A stretch of 64,000 nt of DNA from Sisyra terminalis (GCA_958496175.1 OY292277.1:50107050-50171049), one strand, 5' to 3'. Counted from the first letter of the stretch, positions 33,697 through 45,679 are shown. A program made the numbers and translations. Notes: generated from the letters alone by a model not told the origin.

Positions 33697-33970
33697 GTCA
33701 AATTTTACAAAACACCTTTATAACGAAAATCATCAATATTTAAATTTCGAAATAAATTTTAAGACACTACATATTTGCAAGAAAGGATCACATATGGAAC
33801 ACCTTGGAAGAATATGAAATATACAAAGTCTACAAACTAGTTCCAAATAATATCTTTGATGACAAAATATATAAAAAAAATAACATTTATGGTTTACAAC
33901 TGACAAAATAATTGTTACTTTATGATGATATCCAAAAACTGTTGAACCAATTCGTAATAAAAAAGAAATT
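33697..33970 (+). pseudogene. Penelope-like element, C-terminal tail (resumes after insertion)
   Basis: NFTKHLYNENHQYLNFEINF, then LHICKKGSHMEH; after a one-base frame change EEYEIYKVYKLVPNNIFDD. It continues the GIY-YIG region from 33015 and matches the minus-strand tail at 31140-31400. Confidence 0.65.
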
Positions 33971-33989
33971 GAGTCAAAGGACATATATT

Positions 33990-35925
33990 ATAATTAATTA
34001 ATTTATAATTGTAATTCGGAAATAAATAAAATATTTATCAATCTTAAATCGGTCATTGTGTATGTATTTATAAAAAGTTTTAAGGTAAACTTTATTTTAG
34101 TCTTTAATCAAATTATATCAGGGATTTGAGGATAGAATAATAAATAAATTTTTCATAGTTCAAAAATATTGACTATAGCTGGTCTCAGTAATGGCTGACC
34201 TCTAAATTAGCCTTAGTATTGGGACTTTTATTGGAGTGCATGTTGATACTGAAACAATACTTTCATACTCCAAATTTCAACTTTCTATGCCTTTTTATTT
34301 GCAAATAAATCAAAAAAAAAAAAACGATAAGTCAGAAATTTTTTTTTTCTACAATAAATAAACCAATTCAACTAAAATTTGGACATATTATAAAAGTTAT
34401 AAAGGCCATACTTAGAAAGAAAAAGCCTTAAATTTTCTTTATACTTATAAGAAGCAGATAATTTTTCTACTTTTCTGCTCCGATGACTAATTCTACAGTG
34501 ATTTTTATAGAATAAATAAACATATTTTTTCTGTAAATAAAAACAAAGTTTAATAAAATTAACCTGGCCGTACTAAAATTTATACACTGCAAATTATTTC
34601 AACCATTATCATTTAGTTTGTACGATTTAAATAACCTTATTAATTGTCATAGGAAAACGTCCGTGAAACTTTGAAGTTTGTGTACTATAAAATCATTTTT
34701 ATGCCGGGACAATTGGAGCTTTTTTTTTTGGTATTATGAACTAAACGATTGATTTAATATTTTAAATACTTTTTCTTAGATATTTTTATATAAAGCTTAA
34801 AAATTTACAACTAAGTTATTCTTATAAAAAAGTTTAAGTTTATTAAGTTTATAAAACTTTTAGAAGAGTCTCTAGTCTGTTTGGAAATAATTCATTGAAA
34901 TCTTAATAAGTTGATTCATTTGAAAATTTTCACGGTAGAAAAAGTTTGCAAATACCAATTTCCGAAAAGCACAAAAATAATAAGGTCGTTATTCTAATAA
35001 TAAATTTTCAAAAAAAAAAAAATCCTAGCGAAAATATAATATTTCATTATATCCATTTTATTTGTGTTTTCCGTTTATTTCGTTCCGGAATTGACGTTCC
35101 AATGGTTACGCACAGTTTGAGCTCGGCATTCCCAATGCCTTTTGATTAATGGGACGCTAAGTTTGCGACGAAATTAGAATGCCAAAAAGAAAACGAAAAT
35201 TTTCCAAACCAAAGATTTGCAATAAATGTTGGTAAGTACATAATAAGTTGCAATTGGTAAACAAAGCTCAATTTTCGTGGAAATACTACGTACAATTCAA
35301 TGTAGATTCTGGGAATATGTTGAAGGTATATCTTCTAGAATGTAGATTGTAGACAAAGCGTTTAAAACTATTTACAAAAGCGTTTGATGTAAAACAAATA
35401 TTTCGTCAAATTATTATTCGTATTTACCTTTAAGATATACGAAGCTCAGATTACATGTTTTCGTTTCATCCTATTCGAACAATAGATTCATTCCCCACTC
35501 GAATTTCCCTCAACTGACAATACCGTTCCCAGATAATCATCATAGTTCTCCCAACTAAACTATCTTATTATTACCATTATTATTCTGTTTGGAATTGTTT
35601 TCCGGTTCAATATTGAATTTGGCTATTTGATACGAATGAATCAAACAAAAAGCGATGAAAATCTTTGATTTTTCTTTTGGCCCAATAACAAATAAATAAA
35701 ACTCATTATTATATTGAACGATATTGGAGAGCAAGAAAAAAAAACTGTTGAGTCAGACGAAAAAGAAAAATACGTTTAAAGAATTATTTTCTACCTGATC
35801 TTGGGCTGTATCGAGAAGTCACGTATCGCTTATTTAGCTCAACGAAAGACAAAACGAAAAATGTACCTCGAATCGAGGAAAATATATTTTGCGAGAATTA
35901 TATTACTGATTTTTTTTCGGGATGG
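33990..35925. other. no recognised feature
   Basis: AT-rich, mostly unique sequence with homopolymer runs. Short open frames have no recognisable motifs. Confidence 0.4.
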
Positions 35926-35929
35926 TTAA

Positions 35930-36653
35930 GGGTGGATCACCGTCAGAACGTTAAAAAAAATAGTTTTTTTAAAACTGCTGCCATTTTTTTTTAAAATATT
36001 AAAAAACGGTCTTCAGCATGTGAAAGTTAAAGTTTTGAACAATTTTTTTTTATTTGCCCCGATATGTCCCCTCTCCCCTCCCCCTTTTACAGCGCTTTGA
36101 AAAAGGGGCCTCGAAAATGAGGAGGCAAACGGGAGACTAGTTTTCTCGGAAACGGGAAGTCAGATCATTATTTTCCAAAAAATTTAGGTTTTAGTAATGC
36201 GTCTTCTTGGTACTGAACTTCGAAAATCCGAAAAAAGTTGAAAATTCACAAAATGGCGCGAGCGACTTTGAAAAAAAAGTTTAAAAAAAAAAACCTTTTT
36301 TTGGATCTTTCCCCCTCTCCCACTTTGAGGAGGGGGGGAGGTTCGGTCAATTTCAGAGGTTCAGTACCAAGAAGACGTGTTGAACTATAACACTCTCCAG
36401 TTTCAAGTCAATCCGTCGGATAGTTTCTGAGAAATCTTGTCTCCCAGTTTTAAAAAGTTGATTTCGTGAAAAACGCATTTAAAGTTTTTTTAAGATATTT
36501 TTTTATGTTATTATCAATTTATTCAATTTTTGATCAGTGAAAATACATTAGTCAGCTATTCCAATCCTTTAAACACGTTATTCTTGAATGTTATAAGAAG
36601 ACATTTATGGAAAAAAAAAATCGAAATTTTTTTTTTCTGACGGTGATCCACCC
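35930..36653. mobile_element. TTAA-flanked non-autonomous DNA transposon, 724 bp
   Basis: It starts GGGTGGATCACCGTCAGAA and ends with the reverse complement, flanked by TTAA at 35926-35929 and 36654-36657. An internal inverted pair (GTCTTCTTGGTACTGAAC at about 36200 and its complement at about 36359) adds secondary structure. There is no transposase. The terminal sequence differs from the TTAA element at 18.6 kb, so it is a second family. Confidence 0.8.
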
Positions 36654-36659
36654 TTAAAA

Positions 36660-37515
36660 GAAACCAAAGAAACCAACATTTTTTTTGAAAGGGAAGAATA
36701 GTTTTAAGCGGCATTGTGGGATCGATAAAGCTCCATAGGTAATGTCTGAAAATGTAGATAGTTCAAACACTTAATTAAGCCCAGTTGGCCTTGTGTAAGC
36801 CACCCCGGTGCGTTTGTTTTGGGGCTATCAAGGGGATGGGGGTTGTGGGGTTTTGGTTCGAATGATTCTGTTGACTTTGTGGTGTCAAAATGTGTGGAAA
36901 ACAGAAGTTGAATGAAACACCCACGAGCGACAAACTTTTCGTTGATCTCTCGAGTGCTCATCGAGTTTCTTTTTTCCCATTCGAAAAGAGTTTTCCAAAA
37001 GTAATTTATTTTAAAATCAATATTTGGTATTTATTTACTTTCAGTCGTCGTTGGAAAATTTTTTATTCGTCATCTTTTATTTGTGTTTATCAAAGAAAAT
37101 ATTTATTTGCATGTTTTTTTTTCGACGAAAAAATATGGGTTTCGGTGAGATGTGTTTTAAAACTATCGTAAAACTAAAGCATTACATAATATAAACTCAG
37201 AAATTTACAATTATGTTGTACTTATTAGTTGAACAAAGACAATAAAACTTTGAACAGCGTCTAGACTGTTGCAAAAACTTAACTCATTAAATGATTTACA
37301 TTATCTTCAGTTTTACCATTTATAATTTAAAATCAATTACTTTTAAATCTTTTAGGATTCTTTTTCATCGTTTTTTTCGACTATCTATTACAAAAATTAC
37401 TAAATTTACCAGTAGGATTCGTATTGATGCTTTATTTCACCCGGTTTACTCAGGAAACCATCTTTGGACAATGCACGAATATGATGAACTAACAAATAAA
37501 GAAAACTACATTTTT
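36660..37515. other. no supported gene
   Basis: The block 36700-36900 is richer in G and C and has an 85-codon minus-strand frame rich in Pro and His, which I do not recognise. The remainder is AT-rich. Confidence 0.35.
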
Positions 37516-37519
37516 TTAA

Positions 37520-37888
37520 GGGGTCGTTCATAAAATACGTCACGTTAAAATAAGCTTTTTCTGACCCCCTCTCCCCATTGTCACGCTGTGTCACATTTTC
37601 TGTGACCCCCCTAGAAATATTTCGTCACAAAACTAAGACCCCCCCCTGAATATGATAAATTTCAATTAAAAGTGCACAAATTTTGAGAATTGAAAATATT
37701 TATATTGATTTATATTTATATATTTATATTTATATTGATAAAAATTGAAAAAGAAAAATTAATTTAAAATTTTTTGACGAACGATGAACGTCACGTTACC
37801 GAATACCCCCCCCCCCTTTGTCACATCTTGTCACACTCAGCAAGACCCCTCCGGCTCTTGTATGCGAACGTATTTTATGAACGGCCCC
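37520..37888. mobile_element. 369-bp MITE with TAA target duplication (Harbinger-like)
   Basis: It starts GGGGTCGTTCATAAAATACG and ends CGTATTTTATGAACGGCCCC, flanked by TAA on both sides. Subterminal GTCAC/GTGAC blocks are also inverted (TCTGACCCCC side against AGACCCC side). A three-base TWA duplication fits PIF/Harbinger; this is an inference from the target only. Confidence 0.65.
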
Positions 37889-38255
37889 TAAGAAGAATAC
37901 TTTGAGATATTCTTTGGTCTTAGTATAGCAACTCTAAGAATAAAAAAAATATTCAGTTTTCTATTGCCGTTTGATTTGTCTAGAATAAGCCTGTTTACAA
38001 CCTTCGAAAGCTCTTTATCCAGCCCGCAAACTTGTCAAATTTTAAGCCATCTATGTATAATTTTTGCTCTTTCTTTACTATTCTACATTTTCTTTGGCCT
38101 GTTGAGGGAATTACAATCATAAATCCGACCCTTCACAAAAATTTTTTGGACACCCCTGGCTTAGAAGATTGGCGGTTGAAGTCCAGCTTTTGACCGAATT
38201 TATTGGAAAACGCAAAAGAACCTGAAATAATTATGTAGGCAAAATGACTCAAAAA

Positions 38256-38345
38256 AGATTATGCGAGATGGTAGACCACGGAGAAGATAACCAATAGGAA
38301 GACCTCCAAAGAAATGGATCGAATGGGTACCAACATTTAAAGCAA
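38256..38345 (+). pseudogene. LINE C-terminal fragment
   Basis: The plus strand reads RDGRPRRR, a stop, then PIGRPPKKWIEWV, resembling the GRPPxRWxD motif after the reverse transcriptase of many non-LTR elements. It is short and isolated. Confidence 0.4.
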
Positions 38346-38399
38346 GTTGATGATTTGGAAACTTTAGGCCTTTGGCCTGCAAGATATAAAAGAAAAAGG

Positions 38400-39585
38400 T
38401 CTACTTTTTTGATTGGATAAATTAAGTTTAAGTTCCAAAGAAGTTTTCAGTTTCAAGGATATTTCAAAGTAACACTGATATAAAACAAGTGGCGCATTTT
38501 TTAATGCACAAAAAATCAATCTGCATTATTGCACTACAAAAAGAATTATTATTTGCATTATCCTATTAATGTTTGTTCTACAATTATTTGAGAAAGAAAG
38601 TGATTACAAACTGCAATAATTTTTTTCTTAGACCCAGAAAACAATTTTATTACTTTGAAGAAGGGAATTTTCAAAAAATTTGGTTCATTTTCTATAATGG
38701 AAATTATTTTGGAATATATTTTTTTTTTGTGAACTATTATGTAATTTGCAACGGTTCAGCAATATGTCGTTATATCATGGTGGTGATAACAGACAATTGG
38801 TCTTTAGCAGCGTTTAAGTAGGTGGAGGAGTTGAATTTCATTCCCCTGTTTTTTTCTCACTCCACGGAATTTGGAATATTAAAGAGATATTGATTTTCTT
38901 TACAAACTATTTATTTCTACGATTTATAAAATGGTGCAATGTCTGCACAAAAGTGTATTCTGATGCAATGTTTTTTAAAATAATGGCTTAATTTTTTTCT
39001 TGAAGCTAGGAAAAGGAACAGTTCTTAAAACTTCAAATATCGCTAAGGAATGTTACTTTTTTAGAAATTTATCAAAAGGTCTTCGTTGCAAAAGTTTTTT
39101 AATGCCTTTGATCGTTGCTAAGGGATAATTTTCCGTTAAACAAAGTAATTAATTCGATTTGATTATTGCAATTATTAAAGTATCCATTAATATAATGATT
39201 AAAAAATTTTGATCCAAAAATTTTTTTCCACAAAATCTCGATTTTGAAAATTATGAAATAACTTTTGTCGATATGAGGCCAGAGTTCAAAATACTTCAGG
39301 GGTTCATAATCAGCCAGTTATCCTTTGAGGCAATAGCTTAGTAATACTCTAAAACGTTGCTAAGGGATGTTTTTTTTTTCAATGAATACTTAGACAGCAT
39401 ACTTTATTATTACTTTATTTTGTAGTGATCAAAACGATATTATTACAAAAAAATTGAATTTGATTCCTAAGACCATGAACTAATTATTATCGATATTTGA
39501 CCCCAATTGAAAATATTTTGTTTGGGTAAAATTTTTGCTGTAACTGTTTTTTTTTAAAAGGAATTACTACAGTGTCCAAGGCAGT
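38400..39585. other. no recognised feature
   Basis: AT-rich sequence in which CTAAGGGATG-like phrases recur (39060, 39120, 39360), possibly an old diverged repeat. No gene is seen. Confidence 0.3.
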
Positions 39586-39715
39586 GTTTCTCAAAGAGGG
39601 TTCTGTGGAACCCTGGTTTTCCAAACTAAAAGTTTGGGGTTCCACGAGACAATAAAATATATTGTTTCTATTGTTTATAACAGATTTTGGTATAGCAAGA
39701 GTTCTAAGATCCATT
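39586..39715 (+). mobile_element. hAT-like terminal fragment
   Basis: CAGTGTTTCTCAAAGAGGGT followed by GTGGAACCCTGG and its near-mirror GGGGTTCCACGAG is a typical hAT terminus. I found no matching opposite end nearby, so it is a solo end or decayed copy. Confidence 0.45.
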
Positions 39716-39989
39716 AAAATATTTAAGTAAGGATTTCACAAAAAAAAATAAATAGGAAACCTTGCCTTAGCGAAATACCAAGTTTTAAAAAACCCAAGAG
39801 TTAATAAGAAACTGCATTTTTTAATAATTTACAGTATTATTTAAAAATATGTGAATCATTTCACTAATATTACGTTTGTAATTAACTTTCTCTTTATCTA
39901 AAATGTTGACATTATTAAAATCGAATTTATATGTATATTATTATAATTTTGAAATTTATGTATGATTGACATATTTTGTAATTATTTTA

Positions 39990-40118
39990 ATTTGTTATAG
40001 AAGCCTGAGGAAGTTACGATTACGTAACGAAACGTTGCTTTTTTAAATAATAAAATATTAAAAAATTAAAGATCTTAAGCAACCTGAATTTTCTTCTTAT
40101 TTAAAAAAGTAGTAAAAT
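39990..40118 (+). mobile_element. hammerhead-bearing repeat, gamma subfamily, single arm
   Basis: From TTTGTTATAGAAGCCTGAGG to GATCTTAAGCAACCTGAATT this equals one arm of the palindrome at 49772-50036. It ends where the duplicated Helitron segment begins at about 40119. No duplication of its target was found. Confidence 0.55.
40005..40032 (+). ncRNA. hammerhead-like ribozyme core (gamma subfamily)
   Basis: CTGAGGA, A, GTTACG, loop ATTA, CGTAAC, GAAA, followed by CGTTG as in the beta subfamily. Stem II is six perfect pairs with a sequence unrelated to the other subfamilies. Confidence 0.5.
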
Positions 40119-40829
40119 AGTTTTGAGAAAAAGGTTCATTCGGGAATCGAGACAATGAAATGGGATTTCTACTAATATTCTAAATCTATACCCTTTACTT
40201 CTGTTACTTTGAGGCGAGTGTTTTAATAACTTTACTGTTTTAAGTCATAATTAAGACCGATTTTATTTAACTTGACGATATTTATTTTATGTATAGATAC
40301 TGATTATTTATTTACGTATACCTACCGTAGGTATACGCAATTGAACATATTCTTTTTAGATATTTATAAATATTTTTTGAAAATTAGTTGATCATTACAT
40401 ACAAAGATTTTATTCTAAGCAACAGTTTATTACATGTGGCTTTGTAAAGTTGACAAAATAGTGTTTTCAGGTATGATTATGTTTTTTCGTAAAAGAAATA
40501 AGAAAAATGAAAATTTTTATATACCACTACAAAAAGAAAATTTAAAAAGAAATTATAATCTACCCTTGCGTTATGCAGACGAAGTCGCAGGGATCGGCTA
40601 GTAAATTATATACTTCTTCGAGACATTATTGTAATGATCCTGGCACAAGTATAAGATATAGTAAATATATCACTATCTTTATAGAAAAATTATACCAAAC
40701 TTACTAATTGAAACAAAAAAAAAAAAAATTTCGAAATTGAATTGAGCTCTAAAAGCTCTTTGGCAAAGCGCCTATCTTTGAAATGTTACCATAAAAAATT
40801 AGATGATTTACAGACTGAATAATACTAAC
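40119..40829 (+). repeat. Helitron 3' portion plus 228 bp of flank, duplicated at 53435-54147
   Basis: The part 40119-40601 is the 3' region of a Helitron, ending GGATCGGCTAG|T. Similarity to the second copy does not stop at CTAG but continues to about 40829, including TTATATACTTCTTC and AGCTCTAAAAGCTCTTTGGC. Either the whole block was duplicated or a Helitron read through its end. Confidence 0.65.
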
Positions 40830-41304
40830 AATAACTAACTAACACAATAACTAATAACAATAAATAAATTCAGGGAACTAAAAGAATATATCTTCTTTTT
40901 TACTTCAAAAATTAAGCTTTTTTTGTATGAACTTTTACTATATTTTTTTAGTATAGGAGTGCACCAATTTTTGCCGTTTTTAATGTGTACATTAGGGTGA
41001 CAATATTGTTCATAGAAAAAATTTAAGTTCATAATATTTTTTGTCCCACCCACCTAAAGTGTTCCTTTGGGTATAAAATATATGTTTTGAAAGTTTTATC
41101 TCATTTGGTTGATATTAACAGGTTGCGCAACACCTAATTTACCGAACTTGCTAATAGATCATTGATATCGCACTCTACTCGCGTTATCGACGAGAAGACG
41201 CCGATAAAACATCATTCGTATGAAATTATTTGGTGTTTTTCAGTAGTTAATAAGGCTTTCGTAAATATTATTTTATCGTGAATATACCAAAGAGGTTAAA
41301 TAAC

Positions 41305-41362
41305 TAGAGTGAACGTGCTCCATAAGCCCCATGTTAAATTTAAAAGGCCAATTCCCCTCAGT
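41305..41362 (+). repeat. hairpin-arm fragment inside the transposon
   Basis: GAACGTGCTCCATAAGCCCC at 41311-41330 and the following bases match the left arm of the hairpins at 14.7 and 47.9 kb, then pass without a break into the transposase reading frame. Confidence 0.55.
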
Positions 41363-42951
41363 TTGCCAGTAAAAGGTTAAAACAAAAGTATACTAGTGTC
41401 ACCGACAATACCGTCAAAACTGTAAATATCGTAACTTCTCAAGTCGCGTCTGCTTTGGATAGAACAAAAGTAAGTGACCGAAATGCTATGTATGTTTTAT
41501 CAGCTACAGTACAATCTTTAGGGCATAATATACAGAACTTTACTCTTAATAGAGAGTCAATAAGACAAGCTCGTCAAAAATATCGAGATAAAATTGCCGA
41601 CGAAATAAAAAAAAACATTTATTACAAATATTCCATTGACAGTCCATTGGGACGGAAAATTACTTCCAGCTTTAACTTCAAAAGACAAAGTTGATCGTCT
41701 AGCAGTTATAGTATCAAGGGATGGTATTATGAAATTACTTGGTGTGCCGAAAATTCCAAATGGAACGGGAGAAGCCCAAGCAACTGTACTTTTTGAACTA
41801 TTAGAAGAATGGAATTTAACTGAATGCATTAATTTAATGTCATTTGATACTACAGCAAGTAATAGTGGAGTAAGCACCGGCGCATGTGTACTTCTTGAAA
41901 AAAAAAATAAAAAAGACCTCCTCAGCTTAGCATGTCAGCAGGACATATTGGAACTTATTATTGAGAAAGTGTTTAATGCGTTGATAGAACCTTCAAGCGG
42001 TCCCAATATCCAGATTTTTCAAAGATTTTCAGCTAATTGGAACTAAATCGAAGTAAAAAATACGACAGTGGAATAACAGACTATACAATCGCTAATGAGT
42101 TAAAACCACAAACAAATGTCCTAGTCAAGTTTATCAAAGTCCAGTTAGCGACCATTCAACCTAGAGATGACTACAAAGAATTGTTGCAACTTTCATTTTT
42201 ATTCTTAGGAGATGAAACTGCTCAAGATTTTAAGATTCGTAAACCTGGAGCTTTACATTGAGCTAGATGGATGGCAAAATTATTTTAAAGCTTGAAAATT
42301 TACTGGTTTCGATCGCAGTTCAAACTAACTGCTCGAGAATTATCTGCACTTCGCGCCTTAAACCTTTTTGTCGTACAAGTTTACATAAAGTATTGGTATA
42401 CTTCTTCTTGTGGAGAATTAGAATTAGCTCCTTATAATGATTTAAATCTTTTAAAAGAACTAGATAATTACAAGAAAACAAATAAAGTGATAGCCGATGC
42501 CGCTACCAAGAGCTTCTCAAGACATTTATGGTACATAAGTGAATCACTTATTGGATTATCCTTTTTTGACGGCAGAGTGTCTTCTGAAATGAAAGTAAAG
42601 ATGGTAAAACCATTGTTGAAAAAAGGAGCTGACATCCCTCTACGGCGTATTACAGTTGAGACTACTGCAGTACAAACACTACAATTGTGCGATTTCATTT
42701 CTAAAAATACCCTAAAATTATTTACAGCCTTAGAAATACCTCAAGATTTTTTAAATCAGCATCCAAATACTTGGGAAAATAATAATGATTTTGTTGAGGG
42801 TCGTAAAAGGGTACAAAAGGGAATTTCGTTAATCCAAACATTCAATGGGATACTGACCAACCAAGAAGAGCAAAAGCAATACCTTTTGCAAGTAGTTGAA
42901 CAACACAGACAGAAGTATCCAAATCAAAATAAAGCAACAATAAATTATTGA
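41360..42951 (+). pseudogene. transposase-like gene of the 2.2-kb transposon, hAT-like fold suspected, two frameshifts and two stops
   Basis: The reading starts by 41360 (PQFASKRLKQKY), shifts frame at an A-run near 41610, and continues TVHWDGKLLP, KLLGVPKIPNGTGEAQ and LMSFDTTASNSG. LLSLACQQDILELI corresponds to the Cys-x2-His block of hAT-like proteins, with the His lost. A second shift near 42045 leads to FKIRKPGALH, a stop (42259-42261), then ARWMAK, a stop near 42292, and a long C-terminal frame to 42951. The Asp in VHWDG, the Asp in SFDTT and the ARW motif suggest an RNase H-type transposase. I recognise the family as multicopy in arthropod genomes, usually annotated as uncharacterised protein. 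I do not know its superfamily name. Confidence 0.65.
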
Positions 42952-43224
42952 AATGTTGCAAGTAAATAATTTTTTATATAATTATGATAATTGATGACTT
43001 TTTTTATTATTATTAACTGTATATATTTTTTGGTATTCATACATTATCGACTATACATGTAAAATATGTATTATATTTTCAAACAAGTTGCGCAACTAGT
43101 AAATTTTAAAATTTGTACTTGAAATTTTTTGTGAACCTTCTTTTTGGCTAGATGAATAATTTAAGTGGGTGGGACCTTCAAAAAACACAAATTTTTTTTT
43201 CTTGTCACCCTAATGTACATTGTA

Positions 43225-45040
43225 CTATCTTTATGCTTAACTTTCGAAATAGTAGACAACCACCATTAAAAATTAGGTCTAAGTAATATCGTTTTTCGTT
43301 AGGATACGAAGACAATAATTGGTAATCGGATATGGGACAGATCCCATGAATTCAGGGTCAGATTAAGTCAGCAATTAGTTTCATTATACACAGGTGAATC
43401 ATAGGGCAGTCTAAAGTTGAAAAAACCCGACCAAATATCCCATGAATGTTCCAAGTTTGTTTTCGCCGTAATCAGTTACTGAATTCGATATTAAACGAAC
43501 TAAAGGTGTGTAATACGTTGGAAGATCAAAGCGACACCCGAAATCCTACTGAAATCAATTTAGTTCTAATTATGTGATCGAGAGGAAAAGCACCAACATC
43601 TTCATCAACCTCATTTTCTTCGTGTGCATCCCACACCCCTGTTTCCCCCGACACGTCTTCCTCATCCACCATCTGCTCAACATCCCGGTCTTGTGACATT
43701 AATGAGAATTACTATCGCGTATAATTAACATTCGCGTCAAACTTGAACCGCATCAACTAATGAAAATCCACGACCCCAATCCACGTCTTGCACCTCCCCC
43801 GCACCTCCATGTCGTACATTTCCCACGTCATTTTTCATTTTCGTTTCAATCACAGTGAATGATTGAAAAATGGTGAACGAATGGTGGAAAAATTTTTCTT
43901 GTTTTTGTATCATGGCTTATTGTTCCGCGTTCTTATCTTTTGCATCATCATCTTCTCATCTTATTGACACTCCATATATAAATACCACCCCGATTGGCCC
44001 AAACCCAATCCCGACTTCAATAACTAAAGACTAAACGTTTTACTCGTCACGTGCGGCTTTAACTTATACACATCGATGCCACTTATACATACATACATAT
44101 ACAATACATTAAAATTCATAGAATGTTATCTTCCACCGACGACGTTATAAATGAAATTTTCCTCCGAATATTGACATCAAAGACAACAACCATCAAAAAT
44201 TCAAGTAAAAATTGTTAATATCTCGTTTACATTTTCTCCGTCTTCCTTTCAATATTGATCACACGCAGCCTATTGTTATATTTTCACGTTGATATAAAAA
44301 AAAAAACACGAACGGAAATGAATTGATAACTAAAATGATTTTTCTATTGTGCATCGGAAAATAATTGAATTTTTCTGACTGCAATAATCAATTTAAAGTG
44401 AGCAATCTCAATTAAAATGAAATTTTGCATCGGCCGTCTAATAAATATTAATAGGAAATTTCACGGCAGAATCACTCCCTTCGTTTATGCAATTTTTATT
44501 GGTGCAAATAATGAACGATGTCAACATGAACCCTTAAGCATGAATTATATGCATTGATATACCATTTTTTTTAATTTTCATTCAAATAGGATTTAAGCAA
44601 AAAAAAAAAATCTTAAATTTTATTGTAGAACTGACTCTTTTTATAGTTTAATGAAATAAAATTAAGGGAAAAAAATTAACGCTTTCTTTTGAAAATTTCA
44701 GGATTCTTAAAAAAAGTGACGAAATTAAGGATTAATTTTTTTCCTTTTCAAATTAAAAACCCTTTTTCTTTTGCCACTTTTATACATTTTCTTAAAGAAA
44801 TCACAATCCCTATAATATTGAAATTTTTATTCAAAAATTGAGGATGATTGTTTAAGATTAATATAATAATATTTATATTTTAAAATCTTCAATATTTCTG
44901 GCAACACTGGATTGGCAGTGGATTAAAATATTTTAATAAGTACAACTTCTCAAGTGCATATATTAGTATACACATGTTTTTTTTTAATTTTCGAGGGATT
45001 TACCTATACAGTAAGCTCTCGATTAAAGTTAAGTAAGTAG
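43225..45040. other. probably unique non-coding DNA
   Basis: The segment 43560-44120 is the least AT-biased part of the right half, with C-rich runs (CCACACCCCTGTTTCCCCCG) and a TATATAAAT box at 43975. No coding exon is recognised. It might hold regulatory sequence. Confidence 0.4.
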
Positions 45041-45078
45041 GTTCAAACAAATATATTTTTTGAGTATCTCAATACGTA

Positions 45079-45105
45079 TTTCGATTGCCAAGCAATCTTC
45101 CTCAG
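45079..45105 (-). ncRNA. hammerhead-like ribozyme core (alpha)
   Basis: Minus strand: CTGAGGA, A, GATTGC, TTG, GCAATC, GAAA, with intact stem II. Confidence 0.5.
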
Positions 45106-45157
45106 TGGTGAACAAGTAGTTCTTCTATTTAATTTTGATGTACTGCCCAGATTCGTA

Positions 45158-45184
45158 TTTCGATTGCGAAGCAATCTTCTTCAG
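45158..45184 (-). ncRNA. hammerhead-like ribozyme core (alpha, TTC loop)
   Basis: Minus strand: CTGAAGA, A, GATTGC, TTC, GCAATC, GAAA. It pairs in position with the plus core at 45680, which has the same loop. Confidence 0.5.
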
Positions 45185-45385
45185 TGGTGTTCAAGTGATT
45201 TTGGAACATACTATATGTTGCAAAACGTTTGTTCTATTTACTGTATGTTCCAAACGTTTAGTCCGTAAAACCATTAGCATGTTAAAACAATTCTGCCTTA
45301 GACAGTAGAACAAAAGTTCAAACAAATGTTTTGTCCAGATATGTATTTCGATTACCAAAAAATTAAAAAAAATACTTGATCATCA

Positions 45386-45412
45386 CTGAGAAAGATTGCT
45401 TGGTAAACGAAA
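45386..45412 (+). ncRNA. degenerate hammerhead-like core (alpha)
   Basis: CTGAGAA, A, GATTGC, TTG, GTAAAC, GAAA. The 3' half of stem II and the conserved G of the first box are changed, so this copy is probably dead. Confidence 0.35.
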
Positions 45413-45679
45413 TACGTATCGAGATACTCCAAAAATATCTTTGTTTTAACTTTTGTTCAAATTTATGATTTTACGTTACTTTGGTAAATAATATTACATT
45501 ATATAGTAATGTGTAATGTAAATCTGGGTAATAAATTTGTTTGAGCTTTTGTTCTAATGTCTAAGGCAGAATTGTTTTAACATGCTAATATGGTTTTACA
45601 TATTAAACATTTGGAACATTCAGTAAAAAGAACCAACGTTTTGCAACATAAAGTATGTTCCAAAATCACTTGAACACCA

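Larger units (their letters stand above)
40992..43213 (+). mobile_element. 2.2-kb DNA transposon with TTAGGGTGACAA termini
   Basis: The 12-bp inverted termini TTAGGGTGACAA are followed on both sides by a second conserved block, GTCCCACCCAC. The flanks are TGTACA at 40986-40991 and 43214-43219, which can be read as a 6-bp target duplication. Because TGTACA is palindromic, shorter duplications (such as TA) are equally possible. The element encloses one decayed transposase gene. Confidence 0.7.

Noticed and set aside
36704..36961. 85-codon Pro/His-rich minus-strand frame
   Set aside because: Unrecognised, and no supporting neighbours. The G-rich plus strand would give such a frame by composition.
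43975..43983. TATATAAAT as a core promoter
   Set aside because: No TCAGT-type initiator at the right distance and no open frame downstream; mentioned only as part of a low-AT block.
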